A stretch of DNA of 36,232 nt from CAVTUU01 sp045804965. GTDB lineage: Bacteria > Chloroflexota > Chloroflexia > Thermomicrobiales > UBA6265. Location of the stretch: positions 1 through 36,232 of the forward strand of contig JBJMMD010000011.1 of assembly GCA_045804965.1 (NCBI GenBank), read 5' to 3'. The first letter of the stretch is position 1. Every line of letters starts with the position of its first letter. The position numbers and the translations under genes were made by a program. This document shows, one piece after another, positions 1-8,466 of the stretch. Under the pieces are notes generated by a model, which was given only the letters and a program-made list of their open reading frames with translations, did no database searches and was not told the origin of the DNA.

Positions 1-585
1 CATCGCCGCCGCGAGCTCAACCTCGCGATCGCCGGTCAAGAGTGGCACCCGGCCGATCTCGCGCAGATACATCCGCACCGGATCGTCGAGACTGACCCCG
101 CCGATGTCGAAATTCACACTCTGGAAATCGAGCGAGGCCGCCTCGTCGTCTTCTTCGACTTCCCCGGGAACCTCCTCGTCGGAGGATGACATCACGGAAC
201 TGAGCTCAGCCAGGCGCTGGCTCAATGCGCTCAAGCCGTCGGCGGCGGCATCGGTGTCAGGAAAGGAATCGAGTAGTGCTTCGAGCGCAATAGAACCTCC
301 GGCTTCCTCAGATACTTCTTGGTTGAGCCCATTCGTCATGCCGGAGGGCGCGACTCCTTCTTGACCCTCTAGACCGCCGTCGAGGTCGTCGCTTGCCTGG
401 TCGGACGAACCGTTAAGTTCGTCGTCACCGCCGAACTCGGCGCTTAGTTCGAGCATGACCTCTTCGTCAAGCAGCGAGTCTTCGAGTTCGTCCGCGGGTT
501 CCTGGTCGTCAGTTGGTTCGGCAAAAGGATCATGAGGCTGGTTCACTGGCGTTCGCTCCAGAGATTCTTGTGCTGGGCGCCGCAT
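1..585 (-). CDS. rpoD: Principal RNA polymerase sigma factor (RpoD/SigA), N-terminal part only
   Basis: Translated right to left, the frame gives a long acidic N-terminus rich in Asp and Glu. It then reads FDIGGVSLDDPVRMYLREIG followed by RVPLLTGDREVELAAAM at the window edge. DPVRxYLREIG..PLLT is the hallmark of sigma-70 region 1.2 in primary sigma factors; regions 2 to 4 lie beyond position 1. The protein directs RNA polymerase to housekeeping promoters. The ATG at 585 is chosen conservatively. An in-frame ATG at 660 adds 25 residues and has a better GGAG-type ribosome site, so the true start is uncertain. An in-frame stop follows upstream of 660. The gene follows lysA on the same strand with little space between them. 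Confidence 0.85.
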   Translation of the reverse strand, partial: MRRPAQESLERTPVNQPHDPFAEPTDDQEPADELEDSLLDEEVMLELSAEFGGDDELNGSSDQASDDLDGGLEGQEGVAPSGMTNGLNQEVSEEAGGSIALEALLDSFPDTDAAADGLSALSQRLAELSSVMSSSDEEVPGEVEEDDEAASLDFQSVNFDIGGVSLDDPVRMYLREIGRVPLLTGDREVELAAAM

Positions 586-776
586 CGGGCCCAGACCCGC
601 GATGTCCACCGTTCCGCAAAGAGTTACGGTTCGGCGTTCGATTGCCGCACACGTACACATCGCTCCAACAATGCATCTGCCTTGGGCGGAGTCCCTAACA
701 GTTTCGCAAGTGGACGCCGGAACGCTACCCGATCCTCCTCAAGCGTGCAACACCAAAGGCAGCAAATGAGCAGCAT

Positions 777-2099
777 CTAGGACGAAAGTCCAGTCTTCAC
801 TGGTAAGACGTCAGCGTCGAGCAAATCGTCATATCGTTCACGCCGGCGAACGAGGGTCGGTTCCCCTCTCTGAACAAGTACGACCGCCGGCCGGAGGGCG
901 AGATTGTAATTACTCGCCATGGCCAGACAGTAGGCGCCGACCGCCGGCAGGGCCACCAAGTCGCCCGAGGTCACATCGCCGAGATCGACATCACGGATCA
1001 AGATGTCGCCAGACTCGCAATACTTACCCGCGACCGTAACCACGTTTCCAGTTGAGCGCGTGATCCGATTGGCGACGGACGCGGAATAACGCGCGCCGTA
1101 CAAGCTTGGCCGAATGTTATCGGCCATGCCGCCATCGACCGAGACATAAGTGCGAACGCCGGGAATGTCCTTGATCGCGCCCACGGTGTAAACCGCGACC
1201 GCGGACGGCCCAACAATCGACCGGCCGGGTTCGACGACGAGCTCCGGCAGCGGCAAATTACGACTGGCGCATCCGTCGATGAGCGCTTTCGTCACGACAG
1301 CTGCCCAATCACGCAGGCTCACCTCCTCCTCGTTCGCTTCGTAAGCGATCCCGATCCCGCCGCCGGGCGAGAAAATGCATGGCACGAAGCCGTATTCGTC
1401 GCGTACCGCGGCGGCGAAATTGAGCAACGCCGCGATGGTCAGCTCATACGCTTCGAACTCGAAGATTTGTGACCCGATGTGCGCGTGATAACCGGCAAGG
1501 TCGAGGCCAGGCGTAGCCAGGATCTTGCTCACCGCGGCCTTCGCCGCGCCGGTCCAGATCGGAAATCCGAATTTTGAATCAGTAACGCCTGTCGCGACCT
1601 TCTCGTGCGTGTGCACCTCGACGCCGGGATTGATGCGAACCAGGACCTCAACTCGCTTGCCAAGCTTTGCAGTCAAGCTGCGTAAGAGTGAAATCTCGTA
1701 TTCGTTGTCGACGGCAATCAGGCCGACTCCTGCTTCGATCGCCTCTTGTAGTTCCTGTTGGGATTTGTTGTTGCCGTGAAACGTAATGTCGGACGGAGGA
1801 ATCCCCGAGGCGAGGCCGGCATACAACTCGCCGCCGGACGCCACGTCGAACCCCACTCCTTCTTCGTGAAGGACGGCAAGGATCGCCGGCACAAGCAACG
1901 CCTTGCTCGCGTACGCGACCCGGGTCGGAACATTGAACTCGGCAAACGCGGCCACAGCCATTGAAGCTCTGTGCCGCACCGTTTGCTCGTCGAACACGTA
2001 CAGCGGCGTGCCATACTCAGCGGCGAGCGCCGGCAGACCAATGCCCCCGACCGTCAATGCTCCATGCTCGTCACGGTGAGTAGTTTCGGGCCAAAGCAT
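777..2099 (-). CDS. lysA: Diaminopimelate decarboxylase
   Basis: This is a fold-III, PLP-dependent decarboxylase that converts meso-diaminopimelate to L-lysine, the last step of the pathway. Visible landmarks are the PLP lysine in VAYASKALL near residue 66, the phosphate-binding SPGGGIGIAYE loop, VEPGRS, and the CESGD motif that supplies active-site residues across the dimer. The length from 2099 is 440 residues, normal for the family. The open frame reaches 2183, but the first 28 residues resemble no LysA N-terminus. Starting at MLWPETTHRDEHG (2099), preceded by GAGGG, fits better. The stop is TAG, so amber is a normal stop in this genome. Confidence 0.92.
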   Translation of the reverse strand: MLWPETTHRDEHGALTVGGIGLPALAAEYGTPLYVFDEQTVRHRASMAVAAFAEFNVPTRVAYASKALLVPAILAVLHEEGVGFDVASGGELYAGLASGIPPSDITFHGNNKSQQELQEAIEAGVGLIAVDNEYEISLLRSLTAKLGKRVEVLVRINPGVEVHTHEKVATGVTDSKFGFPIWTGAAKAAVSKILATPGLDLAGYHAHIGSQIFEFEAYELTIAALLNFAAAVRDEYGFVPCIFSPGGGIGIAYEANEEEVSLRDWAAVVTKALIDGCASRNLPLPELVVEPGRSIVGPSAVAVYTVGAIKDIPGVRTYVSVDGGMADNIRPSLYGARYSASVANRITRSTGNVVTVAGKYCESGDILIRDVDLGDVTSGDLVALPAVGAYCLAMASNYNLALRPAVVLVQRGEPTLVRRRERYDDLLDADVLPVKTGLSS

Positions 2100-2155
2100 C
2101 AAAAAACCCTCGACAGTTGGTGACGGCATCGAATCGAACCGCAGATTGGCGCGTA

Positions 2156-2167
2156 GTGTACGTACAC
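2156..2167. promoter_or_regulatory. Perfect 12-bp palindrome upstream of lysA
   Basis: GTGTACGTACAC is a perfect palindrome lying 57 bp before the chosen lysA start, in the divergent gap with the ABC-F gene. Its size and placement suit a repressor site. Its 10-bp core TGTACGTACA recurs just after the RraA gene (22905-22914). A candidate -10 (TATACT, 2218-2223) for the rightward ABC-F transcript lies nearby. Regulatory function is inferred. Confidence 0.3.
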
Positions 2168-2326
2168 CGGACGGATCGCGCAAGCCGACCCATAAACGGG
2201 CGCGGTAGTCTGATGTTTATACTTCCGTAGCGAGCAATCGCGAGAAGTTCGCCACGGAAATCCGCCGGTTCCAACCGGGATTCTGGGCAGCATTCGAGTC
2301 CCTAAGCGCGACGAGCAAAGACTGAG

Positions 2327-4255
2327 ATGCCACCAACAACGATCGTGACCGTAAGCGGTCTGGCGAAGACCTACATCACCGACGAAATCTTTCGCGACGT
2401 CACATTTCAGATTGGCGAACGTGAACACGTCGCGCTTGTCGGCCCGAACGGTGCGGGAAAATCGACGATTCTGCGAATTATCGCGGGCCTCGAGCACCCG
2501 AACCAGGGTTCTCTTGTGCTCGCGTCCGGCTTGCGCGTTACCTATCTTCCCCAGGAAGCGCGGTTTGATAGTGAGCGCACTGTCCGTGAAGAAGCAAAAG
2601 AAGCGTTCGCGCATGTGCTCGAGGCCGGTGAGCGGATGCGAGAGATCGAACACGCGCTGGGCGCCGCCTCGCACAAGGAAATGGAGTTGCTGCTCGCGGA
2701 ATATGACCGCCTGCAAGCCCGATTCGAATCGGCTGGTGGTTATAGCGTCGAACATCGCACCGATGAGGTGCTGATGGGTCTGGGCTTCAGCCAAGAACAG
2801 TTCTTAGAACCAGTGAACCAACTTAGCGGTGGCCAAAAAACGCGAGTGGCGCTGGCGAAGGCGCTCCTCGACGATCCCGATCTGCTCCTGCTCGACGAGC
2901 CGACGAACCACCTCGATCTCGCCATGTTGGAGTGGATCGAGACGTTTCTGCGCGGTTGGGGAGGCGCCTGCCTGATCGTATCGCATGACCGCTACTTTCT
3001 CGATCGCGTGACCACACGCACGCTGGAAATAAGTTTCGGCCGGGTTGAGGACTACCCGGCACCGTACACGCGCTTCCTGAAGCTGCGCGCGGAGCGAATG
3101 ATCAGGCGGCTCAAGGAGTATGAGGAACAACAAGAATTCATTACCCGGACCGAGGACTTCATCCGAAAATACAAAGCGGGCCAGCGGGCGCGCGAAGCGA
3201 AAGGCCGGCAAACGAGACTCGATCGACTTGAACGGATCGAGCGTCCGATGGAGCAGCAAGAGCTCTCGATACGGATCGCGCCCGCGATGCGGAGCGGGCG
3301 CGCGGTGCTGAACTCCGGTCCCCTCCGCGCTGGCTATCTCAGCGCGAATGGCGAGGATGTGCTTGTTGAAACGCCCGAGCTCGCGATTGAGCGGGGTGAC
3401 CGGATCGGATTGGTCGGGCCAAACGGGAGCGGCAAATCGACCTTGTTGAAGACGCTCACCGATGAGATCGAGCCGTTGAAAGGTCGATTTCAACTCGGCA
3501 CAAACGTGAAGCTCGGCTATTACGCTCAAGCTCACGAGCAACTTGGACGCAGAGGCACGGTGCTTTCGACTATTCTCAGTGCGCAGTCGATGGGAGAAGA
3601 ATCGGCACGCAACTATCTGGGCCGGTTCCTCTTCAGCGAAGATGATGTGTTCAAAGATGTCGAAGCGCTGTCAGGCGGCGAGCGGTCGCGATTGGCATTG
3701 GCGGTGTTGCTGCTCCAACATGCCAATTTCCTGGTCCTGGACGAGCCGACGAATCACCTCGACATCTCGGCTCGCGAGTCGCTTGAGGAGATGCTGGGGG
3801 GCTTCGACGGCACGATTCTGTTCGTGTCGCACGACCGCTATTTCATCGATCGTCTCGCCACCCGGATTTGGGCGATCGAGGATGGCAAGATCAAGACCTA
3901 TTTGGGCAATTACAGCGACTATCAACGGCAGCTCGGGCACATAAGCGAGCCGCAAAGACCCGTCGAGCCAAAACCCGAACCGGCTCCGAAGCACGAACCG
4001 TCGGGCGCCGTCCAGGACGGCAAGTTACTGAAGTCGTTGACGCAAGCCGAGCGGGAGATTGGTCGCCTCGAAGGTAAGCTGAACGAGATTAGCGACGCCC
4101 TGACCGTCGCGAGCATCGACGCGGATGTCGACGGTGTGGCTCGGCTCGGTGTCGAATATGCGCGCACCCAAACCGAGCTCGAACAAACCTATGCCAATTG
4201 GGAAGAGTTGACCGCTCAGCTTGAGACCATGGCCGGACCGGCCCCGGCGCACTGA
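2327..4255 (+). CDS. ABC-F family ATPase (Uup/YdiF-like)
   Basis: This is a duplicated ABC ATPase without membrane segments, as in ABC-F factors that act on the ribosome. Domain 1 has Walker A GPNGAGKST (39-47), signature LSGGQ (166-170), Walker B LLLLDEPTNHLD (186-197) and switch SHDRYF. An interdomain linker of Arg/Lys-rich helices (about 250-315) matches the P-site tRNA interaction motif region. Domain 2 repeats the set: GPNGSGKST (364-372), LSGGERSR, LVLDEPTNHLD. A C-terminal Pro/Glu stretch leads to a coiled coil (about 570-635), as in Uup and YdiF. The start ATG 2327 sits at the usual spot before the first strand. Its stop overlaps the coaE start by one base (TGATG), so the two are co-translated. 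Confidence 0.92.
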   Translation: MPPTTIVTVSGLAKTYITDEIFRDVTFQIGEREHVALVGPNGAGKSTILRIIAGLEHPNQGSLVLASGLRVTYLPQEARFDSERTVREEAKEAFAHVLEAGERMREIEHALGAASHKEMELLLAEYDRLQARFESAGGYSVEHRTDEVLMGLGFSQEQFLEPVNQLSGGQKTRVALAKALLDDPDLLLLDEPTNHLDLAMLEWIETFLRGWGGACLIVSHDRYFLDRVTTRTLEISFGRVEDYPAPYTRFLKLRAERMIRRLKEYEEQQEFITRTEDFIRKYKAGQRAREAKGRQTRLDRLERIERPMEQQELSIRIAPAMRSGRAVLNSGPLRAGYLSANGEDVLVETPELAIERGDRIGLVGPNGSGKSTLLKTLTDEIEPLKGRFQLGTNVKLGYYAQAHEQLGRRGTVLSTILSAQSMGEESARNYLGRFLFSEDDVFKDVEALSGGERSRLALAVLLLQHANFLVLDEPTNHLDISARESLEEMLGGFDGTILFVSHDRYFIDRLATRIWAIEDGKIKTYLGNYSDYQRQLGHISEPQRPVEPKPEPAPKHEPSGAVQDGKLLKSLTQAEREIGRLEGKLNEISDALTVASIDADVDGVARLGVEYARTQTELEQTYANWEELTAQLETMAGPAPAH

Positions 4256-4866
4256 TGCTAAGAGCGAATCCGCCATTCGTGATCGGCGTGACGGGCAAAA
4301 TCGCCTGCGGCAAGAGCTCAGTTCTCGCTCGTCTTCAATCTAAGGGCACCGAAACGATCGACGCCGATCATGTTTATCACGAGTTGATTCGCCCCGGGCT
4401 GCCGCTCTGGCATGCGCTCCGAGATGAATTCGGCTCGGAAATTGTTGGCGCTGACGGCGAAATCAATCGCCGGGCACTCGGGCAGATTGTTTTTACTGAC
4501 CCGAAGGCGATGCGCAAACTCGACGAAATCACCCACCCCGCGATCGGGGCTGAAATCGAGCGGCGGATTTCGGAGACAATGGTTGACGTCATCGCGGTCG
4601 ATGCGATCAAACTCGTCGAAAGCGGCATGGATCGCACGTGCGATGTTGTCTGGCGCGTTGTTTGTGAACCGTCGACGCAGATTGCACGCCTTATCCAACG
4701 CAACGGGCTCTCAGAGGAAGAGGCCGAACGCCGAATCGCCGCCCAACCCCTTTCGCCGCGAACAACGCGGCCTGAAACGGTGATCGACAACAGCGGCGAT
4801 CTCGTCACCCTCGCCCAAGCCGTCGACGGGGCGTGGAACGCTCTCATCCCGTCACGGTTGACCTAA
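4255..4866 (+). CDS. coaE: Dephospho-CoA kinase
   Basis: This kinase phosphorylates the 3'-hydroxyl of dephospho-CoA, the final step of coenzyme A synthesis. The P-loop reads GVTGKIACGKSS (11-22). The DADHVYHELI segment and the EITHPAIGAEI segment (HP motif) are typical of CoaE. The length of 203 residues is normal. The start overlaps the ABC-F stop by one base, indicating translational coupling. The first glycine-rich turn is GKIACGKS rather than the commoner GGIGSGKS, but spacing is preserved. Confidence 0.92.
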   Translation: MLRANPPFVIGVTGKIACGKSSVLARLQSKGTETIDADHVYHELIRPGLPLWHALRDEFGSEIVGADGEINRRALGQIVFTDPKAMRKLDEITHPAIGAEIERRISETMVDVIAVDAIKLVESGMDRTCDVVWRVVCEPSTQIARLIQRNGLSEEEAERRIAAQPLSPRTTRPETVIDNSGDLVTLAQAVDGAWNALIPSRLT

Positions 4867-4934
4867 ATACTATAGAATTGATAGCAACGAGCAAGTTGAT
4901 ACCTTCGCCGCTCCGGCGCGAAGGAAATGACCGC

Positions 4935-5576
4935 ATGCGGGGGTTTTCAGTGGACGAGAAAATTTCAATCGACGTGTATTACGACTATGGCTGCCCGTAT
5001 GCCTGGGGCGCCTCAGTCCTGCTGCGAAACGTAAAACAGCAGGTCGGCGACAAGCTCGATGTGCGTTGGCGCTATTTCCCGCTGGAGCAGGTTAATGCGC
5101 CAGACGAGCCAGATTGGAAACTCTGGGAGCAGCCGGCAGACTACCGTAGCCGCGGACGCACCGCGTTTCATGGCGCGATAGCCGCTCGCCGCCAGGGTGA
5201 AGAGGCCTTCGAACGGTTCCACTACGCCCTCTTTGACCTCAAGCATGCCGAAGGCAAAGATCACGGCCGGCGCGCCACGGTCGTCGAGGCGGCGGAGAAG
5301 GCGGATCTCGATCTCGGCGAATTCGAGCGTGATCTCGATGACGCCTCGCTGCTGTCACACATGGCCGAGGATTATGAATACGCCCACGATGAGCTCGGCG
5401 TATTCGGCGTTCCAACATTCGTCTTTCCCGACGGCAACTCGGCCTACATCAAGATCCTGCCCGCGCCCGAGGGACCGGAAGCTGTTGAAGTCTTCGACGA
5501 CCTCGTCCGCACGGTTCGCGACCGCCCCTTCATCGGCGAAATCAAGCGCCCGAAGAAACCAGAGAAGAACCAGTAA
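4935..5576 (+). CDS. DsbA-fold (FrnE/HCCA isomerase-like) protein
   Basis: This is a thioredoxin-superfamily protein of the DsbA/FrnE/2-hydroxychromene-2-carboxylate isomerase group. The active-site region is YDYGCPYAWG (near residues 16-25), followed by a long helical insertion and the cis-proline loop GVFGVPTFVFPDGN. Only one cysteine is present where FrnE proteins have CPWC, so a classical disulfide exchange pair is absent; the protein could be a glutathione- or thiol-dependent isomerase or a reductase using one Cys. The ATG at 4935 is preceded by AAGGAA. The open frame extends to 4833 but would overlap coaE with unconvincing sequence. The product is about 213 residues with no signal peptide. 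Confidence 0.75.
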   Translation: MRGFSVDEKISIDVYYDYGCPYAWGASVLLRNVKQQVGDKLDVRWRYFPLEQVNAPDEPDWKLWEQPADYRSRGRTAFHGAIAARRQGEEAFERFHYALFDLKHAEGKDHGRRATVVEAAEKADLDLGEFERDLDDASLLSHMAEDYEYAHDELGVFGVPTFVFPDGNSAYIKILPAPEGPEAVEVFDDLVRTVRDRPFIGEIKRPKKPEKNQ

Positions 5577-5584
5577 AGTACGTT

Positions 5585-5703
5585 CCCTCAACCCCTGACC
5601 CCTTCTCTCGCGCACGGGAGAAGGGGAATCTCCATAACGCTTCGCGCATTTTCGTTTCCTTGTCCGCACACGCGAGAAGGTGGCTCGAAGCGCCGGGTGA
5701 GGG
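5585..5703. repeat. Intergenic palindromic repeat element (MITE/REP-like)
   Basis: The segment is bounded by inverted ends, CCCTCAACCC on the left and GGGTGAGGG on the right, with second inner arms CCCCTTCTC and GAGAAGG. A hairpin at 5599-5626 has nine perfectly paired bases (CCCCTTCTC/GAGAAGGGG). The overall pattern (CCCTCA..CCCTTCTC..hairpin..GAGAAGG..GGGTGAGGG) is a widespread style of bacterial intergenic repeat. It separates the DsbA-fold gene from mutY and may also terminate the first transcript. It supplies the GAGGG just upstream of one possible mutY start. Confidence 0.7.
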
Positions 5704-5710
5704 CTGCTCT

Positions 5711-6709
5711 ATGAAGCTAGAGACCACCGCCATTTATACTTACCTCATGTCAAATCTCACTGTCCCAGATCAGGAGAAAATCTCCCTTCTTCGCGAGCAA
5801 CTCCTCGGATGGTATCGTGCGAATCAGCGGGCCTTGCCGTGGCGTGAAACGCGAGATCCGTATCGGGTTCTCGTGTCCGAAGTGATGCTCCAACAGACGC
5901 AAGTCGAACGCGTCATACCCTACTACCACGCTTTCCTGGAACGATTTCCGATGGTCAAGGCGCTAGCCGAGGCGCAAACGGCAGAGGTAATTCGGGTCTG
6001 GGCAGGGCTCGGGTATAACCGCCGTGCCGTCAACCTGCAACGCACGGCCCAGTTCGTCGCTTCCGAGCACGACGGCGAGTTCCCATCATCGATCGAGGTG
6101 CTCAGAGCACTGCCCGGCATTGGTCCGTACACGGCCGGGGCGATCGCCTGCTTCGCATTCGAGCAAGACGTGCCGTTTCTCGACACGAATATGCGGCGCG
6201 TGCTGCACCGATTTTGGTTCGGCGTCGACGTTCCGGCCCCGACCGCGTCGGATCGGAGCGTGATGGCGATCGCGGAGGCGGCCGTTCCTTCCGGCAATGG
6301 TTGGAAGTGGAATCAGGCGCTGATCGAATTCGGTGCCCTGCAATGCACTGCGCGGAAACCGGCGTGCGTCGTTTGCCCCTTGCAATCGCGATGCTCCGCC
6401 TATCCCGAGATTCAGACACGCCTCGCCACGCTCCCCATGGGCGTTCGTCTCAAACGCGAGTCGCCGTATTCGGGCTCGAATCGCTTCTACCGGGGACGCG
6501 TCATCGCCGCCTTACGCGATCATCAAGGGATTAACCTCGGGTCGCTCGGCCCGCTAGTTCGAGACGATTTCTCCGAATCCGATTTGCCTTGGCTTTATGA
6601 GGTTGTGCAGGGGTTGAACAGAGATGGGTTGGCCGTCTTCGCGGAAGACGAGCCGGCATATCGCGTCGACGGAAACGCTGATCCAGAACTGAAAGTGCGG
6701 TTGCCCTAG
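5711..6709 (+). CDS. mutY: Adenine DNA glycosylase (MutY-type, lacks MutT-like domain)
   Basis: This HhH-GPD base-excision glycosylase removes A opposite 8-oxoguanine. It shows LPWRETRDPYRVLVSEVMLQ with the catalytic Glu, VWAGLGYNRRA, the helix-hairpin-helix LPGIGPYTAGAI, the catalytic Asp in FLDTNMRR, and a 4Fe-4S loop C-x6-C-x2-C-x5-C (CTARKPACVVCPLQSRC). The C-terminal 100 residues do not look like the MutT-like 8-oxoG reader of E. coli MutY. They read SNRFYRGRVIAALRD, a winged-helix-like tail seen in shorter MutY relatives. Start choice is open: ATG 5711 has GAGGG upstream. ATG 5747 sits 7 nt after a TATACT (5735-5740) and could be a leaderless start. The longer frame from 5660 would begin inside the repeat. 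Confidence 0.88.
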   Translation: MKLETTAIYTYLMSNLTVPDQEKISLLREQLLGWYRANQRALPWRETRDPYRVLVSEVMLQQTQVERVIPYYHAFLERFPMVKALAEAQTAEVIRVWAGLGYNRRAVNLQRTAQFVASEHDGEFPSSIEVLRALPGIGPYTAGAIACFAFEQDVPFLDTNMRRVLHRFWFGVDVPAPTASDRSVMAIAEAAVPSGNGWKWNQALIEFGALQCTARKPACVVCPLQSRCSAYPEIQTRLATLPMGVRLKRESPYSGSNRFYRGRVIAALRDHQGINLGSLGPLVRDDFSESDLPWLYEVVQGLNRDGLAVFAEDEPAYRVDGNADPELKVRLP

Positions 6710-6712
6710 CCG

Positions 6713-7420
6713 CTAGTGCTGGTGAGGCGTGCCGGTCGCTTCGGGAGCCGCGCCTGGCTTGGCCGAACCGCCGGGTGGTTGGCCGCCTTCGAGTTCAGAC
6801 AGTTTCTGTTGCATGATTGAGATTTCGCCTTGCTGCGAAGCCACGATTGATTGCGCCAACAGCGTGACCTGCTCGTTGTTCGTCCGCTGGATGACGCCCT
6901 GGGCCATTTCAATGCCCGCTTGATGGTGGGCGATCATGAGCCGCAAAAATTCTACGTTCATCTTTTCGACTGGGAGCGTTCGGAGGCTATCGACCTGCTC
7001 CGGAGTCGCCATGCCGGGCATGAGCTCCTCGACGGGATGTCCCATCCACGCCATCGGCTGATCGCTTCCGGTTTGGGAAAGACCCCATAGGTTGAGCCAC
7101 CCTTCCATCTGCCCAATCTGGTCCTGTTGACTGATGAAAATGTCTTGCGTCAAATATTTCAGATCTGGATCGTTGGTCCGGTCGTGAACGATCAACGCCA
7201 TTTGGACGGCTTGGGCATGATGTACCGACATATCGCGGGCGAACCCAGCCTCTGGCGACGTGTCCGACGGATCGTGCGGGCGAAAGACGAAAACGGCTAT
7301 AAGGCCGGCGCCGAGCAAGATGGCTAGTAAGGCCAACGCGACTGTCGCTCGGTCGTATCCCTGGCTCGCCGTGCGACTGGATTCGCGCACTTCAGGCGCA
7401 ATTAGCTCGCTCAAGCTCAC
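6713..7420 (-). CDS. DUF305 family membrane-anchored protein
   Basis: The N-terminus has one hydrophobic anchor (VALALLAILLGAGLIAVFVF, about residues 26-45). The remainder faces outside and carries two ferritin-like DUF305 repeats: FARDMSVHHAQAVQMA and FLRLMIAHHQAGIEMA. Paired HH-x-QA-x2-MA signatures define DUF305; the family is linked to metal, especially copper, handling in some bacteria, which is knowledge rather than something shown here. The C-terminus is Gly/Pro-rich and ends with His residues. Its start overlaps the upstream DUF3105 gene by 4 nt (ATGA), so the two are an operon. Confidence 0.85.
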   Translation of the reverse strand: MSLSELIAPEVRESSRTASQGYDRATVALALLAILLGAGLIAVFVFRPHDPSDTSPEAGFARDMSVHHAQAVQMALIVHDRTNDPDLKYLTQDIFISQQDQIGQMEGWLNLWGLSQTGSDQPMAWMGHPVEELMPGMATPEQVDSLRTLPVEKMNVEFLRLMIAHHQAGIEMAQGVIQRTNNEQVTLLAQSIVASQQGEISIMQQKLSELEGGQPPGGSAKPGAAPEATGTPHQH

Positions 7421-8217
7421 GGGGCTGCGGTCGCGGCCGGCATATTCTGACCGTTGCAGGCCGCGCCAAACTCCGGCGTGTACTTGGAGCTATTGCGGAA
7501 AACCTTGATGAACTGATCGAGTTTCGAATCAAATGCTGAGTCGAGTTTGAGCTGATGCCCCCAGGACGACGCGACGACAGGACTCGGTAGCCCCGGATAT
7601 GGACTAACTAAGATGTAACTCTGCTGCTCGGCAAGTTGCTTCAAATGATCGATCTGGTCCTGAGAGAGATCCGGGCTGTACGTGATCCAGACTGCACCAT
7701 GCTCGAGCGAATGCACGGCGTGTTCATTCTGTACCGGCTGGTCGTAGTAGCCACACGTCTGCGGCACTGGGTTGTGCGCGCCGCCCACCGGAGGAGTCTG
7801 ATCATAGTGCAGCGGAATCGTTTTGTCATGGGTACGCGCGAGGTTGCTGTAGGTCACGGTACCGTCGGGAAACTTGTTGTTTTTCTGGTCCTGGTTCCAC
7901 TGGTAAATCCCAAAACTGGCCGCTCCGATCAGGACGACGGCGAGAACGCCGAGCCCGATACGAATAAACAACTGCTGGCGACGTTGCTTTTCGGCGTAGC
8001 GCAGACGCTCGTCTCGCCGCTGTTTGATCAGTTCCTGGCGGCGATCCCCGCGAGCCAATTGCGCAGTTCCGCCCTGGACAGCCTGAGCGCCTGAGTTGGA
8101 GCTTGATTTTCCTTTCACCGCCGCGCCCGGCTGGGGATCGTGCGGCCGCGTGGTCCGGTCGCGACGTTTCTTCGTCGACGCCGGGCGTCCGCTATTTTGT
8201 CTTGAACCGCTCGTCAT
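7417..8217 (-). CDS. DUF3105 family membrane-anchored protein
   Basis: A charged, Arg/Lys-rich cytoplasmic region of about 90 residues precedes one transmembrane helix (FIRIGLGVLAVVLIGAASFG). An extracytoplasmic DUF3105 domain follows, with HYDQTPPVGGAHNPV and the HSLEHGAVWITY segment, both diagnostic. Function is unknown. The invariant His residues and the frequent pairing with DUF305 proteins suggest metal or redox chemistry at the membrane (inference). The frame is open from 8247, but MTSGSRQNSGR at 8217 is preferred because the earlier residues look like leader. The gene is divergent from the FeS protein gene. Confidence 0.82.
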   Translation of the reverse strand: MTSGSRQNSGRPASTKKRRDRTTRPHDPQPGAAVKGKSSSNSGAQAVQGGTAQLARGDRRQELIKQRRDERLRYAEKQRRQQLFIRIGLGVLAVVLIGAASFGIYQWNQDQKNNKFPDGTVTYSNLARTHDKTIPLHYDQTPPVGGAHNPVPQTCGYYDQPVQNEHAVHSLEHGAVWITYSPDLSQDQIDHLKQLAEQQSYILVSPYPGLPSPVVASSWGHQLKLDSAFDSKLDQFIKVFRNSSKYTPEFGAACNGQNMPAATAAP

Positions 8218-8466
8218 TACTTCCTCGCACTCGTCAACACACAACATGGCCGGTGCCGTGGCCGGCTGTGGTTATTCGTTCCCCAGGCAGGCTTATCCGA
8301 TTGGACGGCATGATAACATCCGCGTAATCGCATCCTCGTTGAAACGGGCGTTCCGCACTTGCCTCGCCGCATTCAAACGGTGGGGTATGCGAATGACTTA
8401 CTTGTCATGGTCAACGAATTTCTTGGCTTGCCGGATTCTCGGCAGAACGAACGTGGAGATTCTTCG

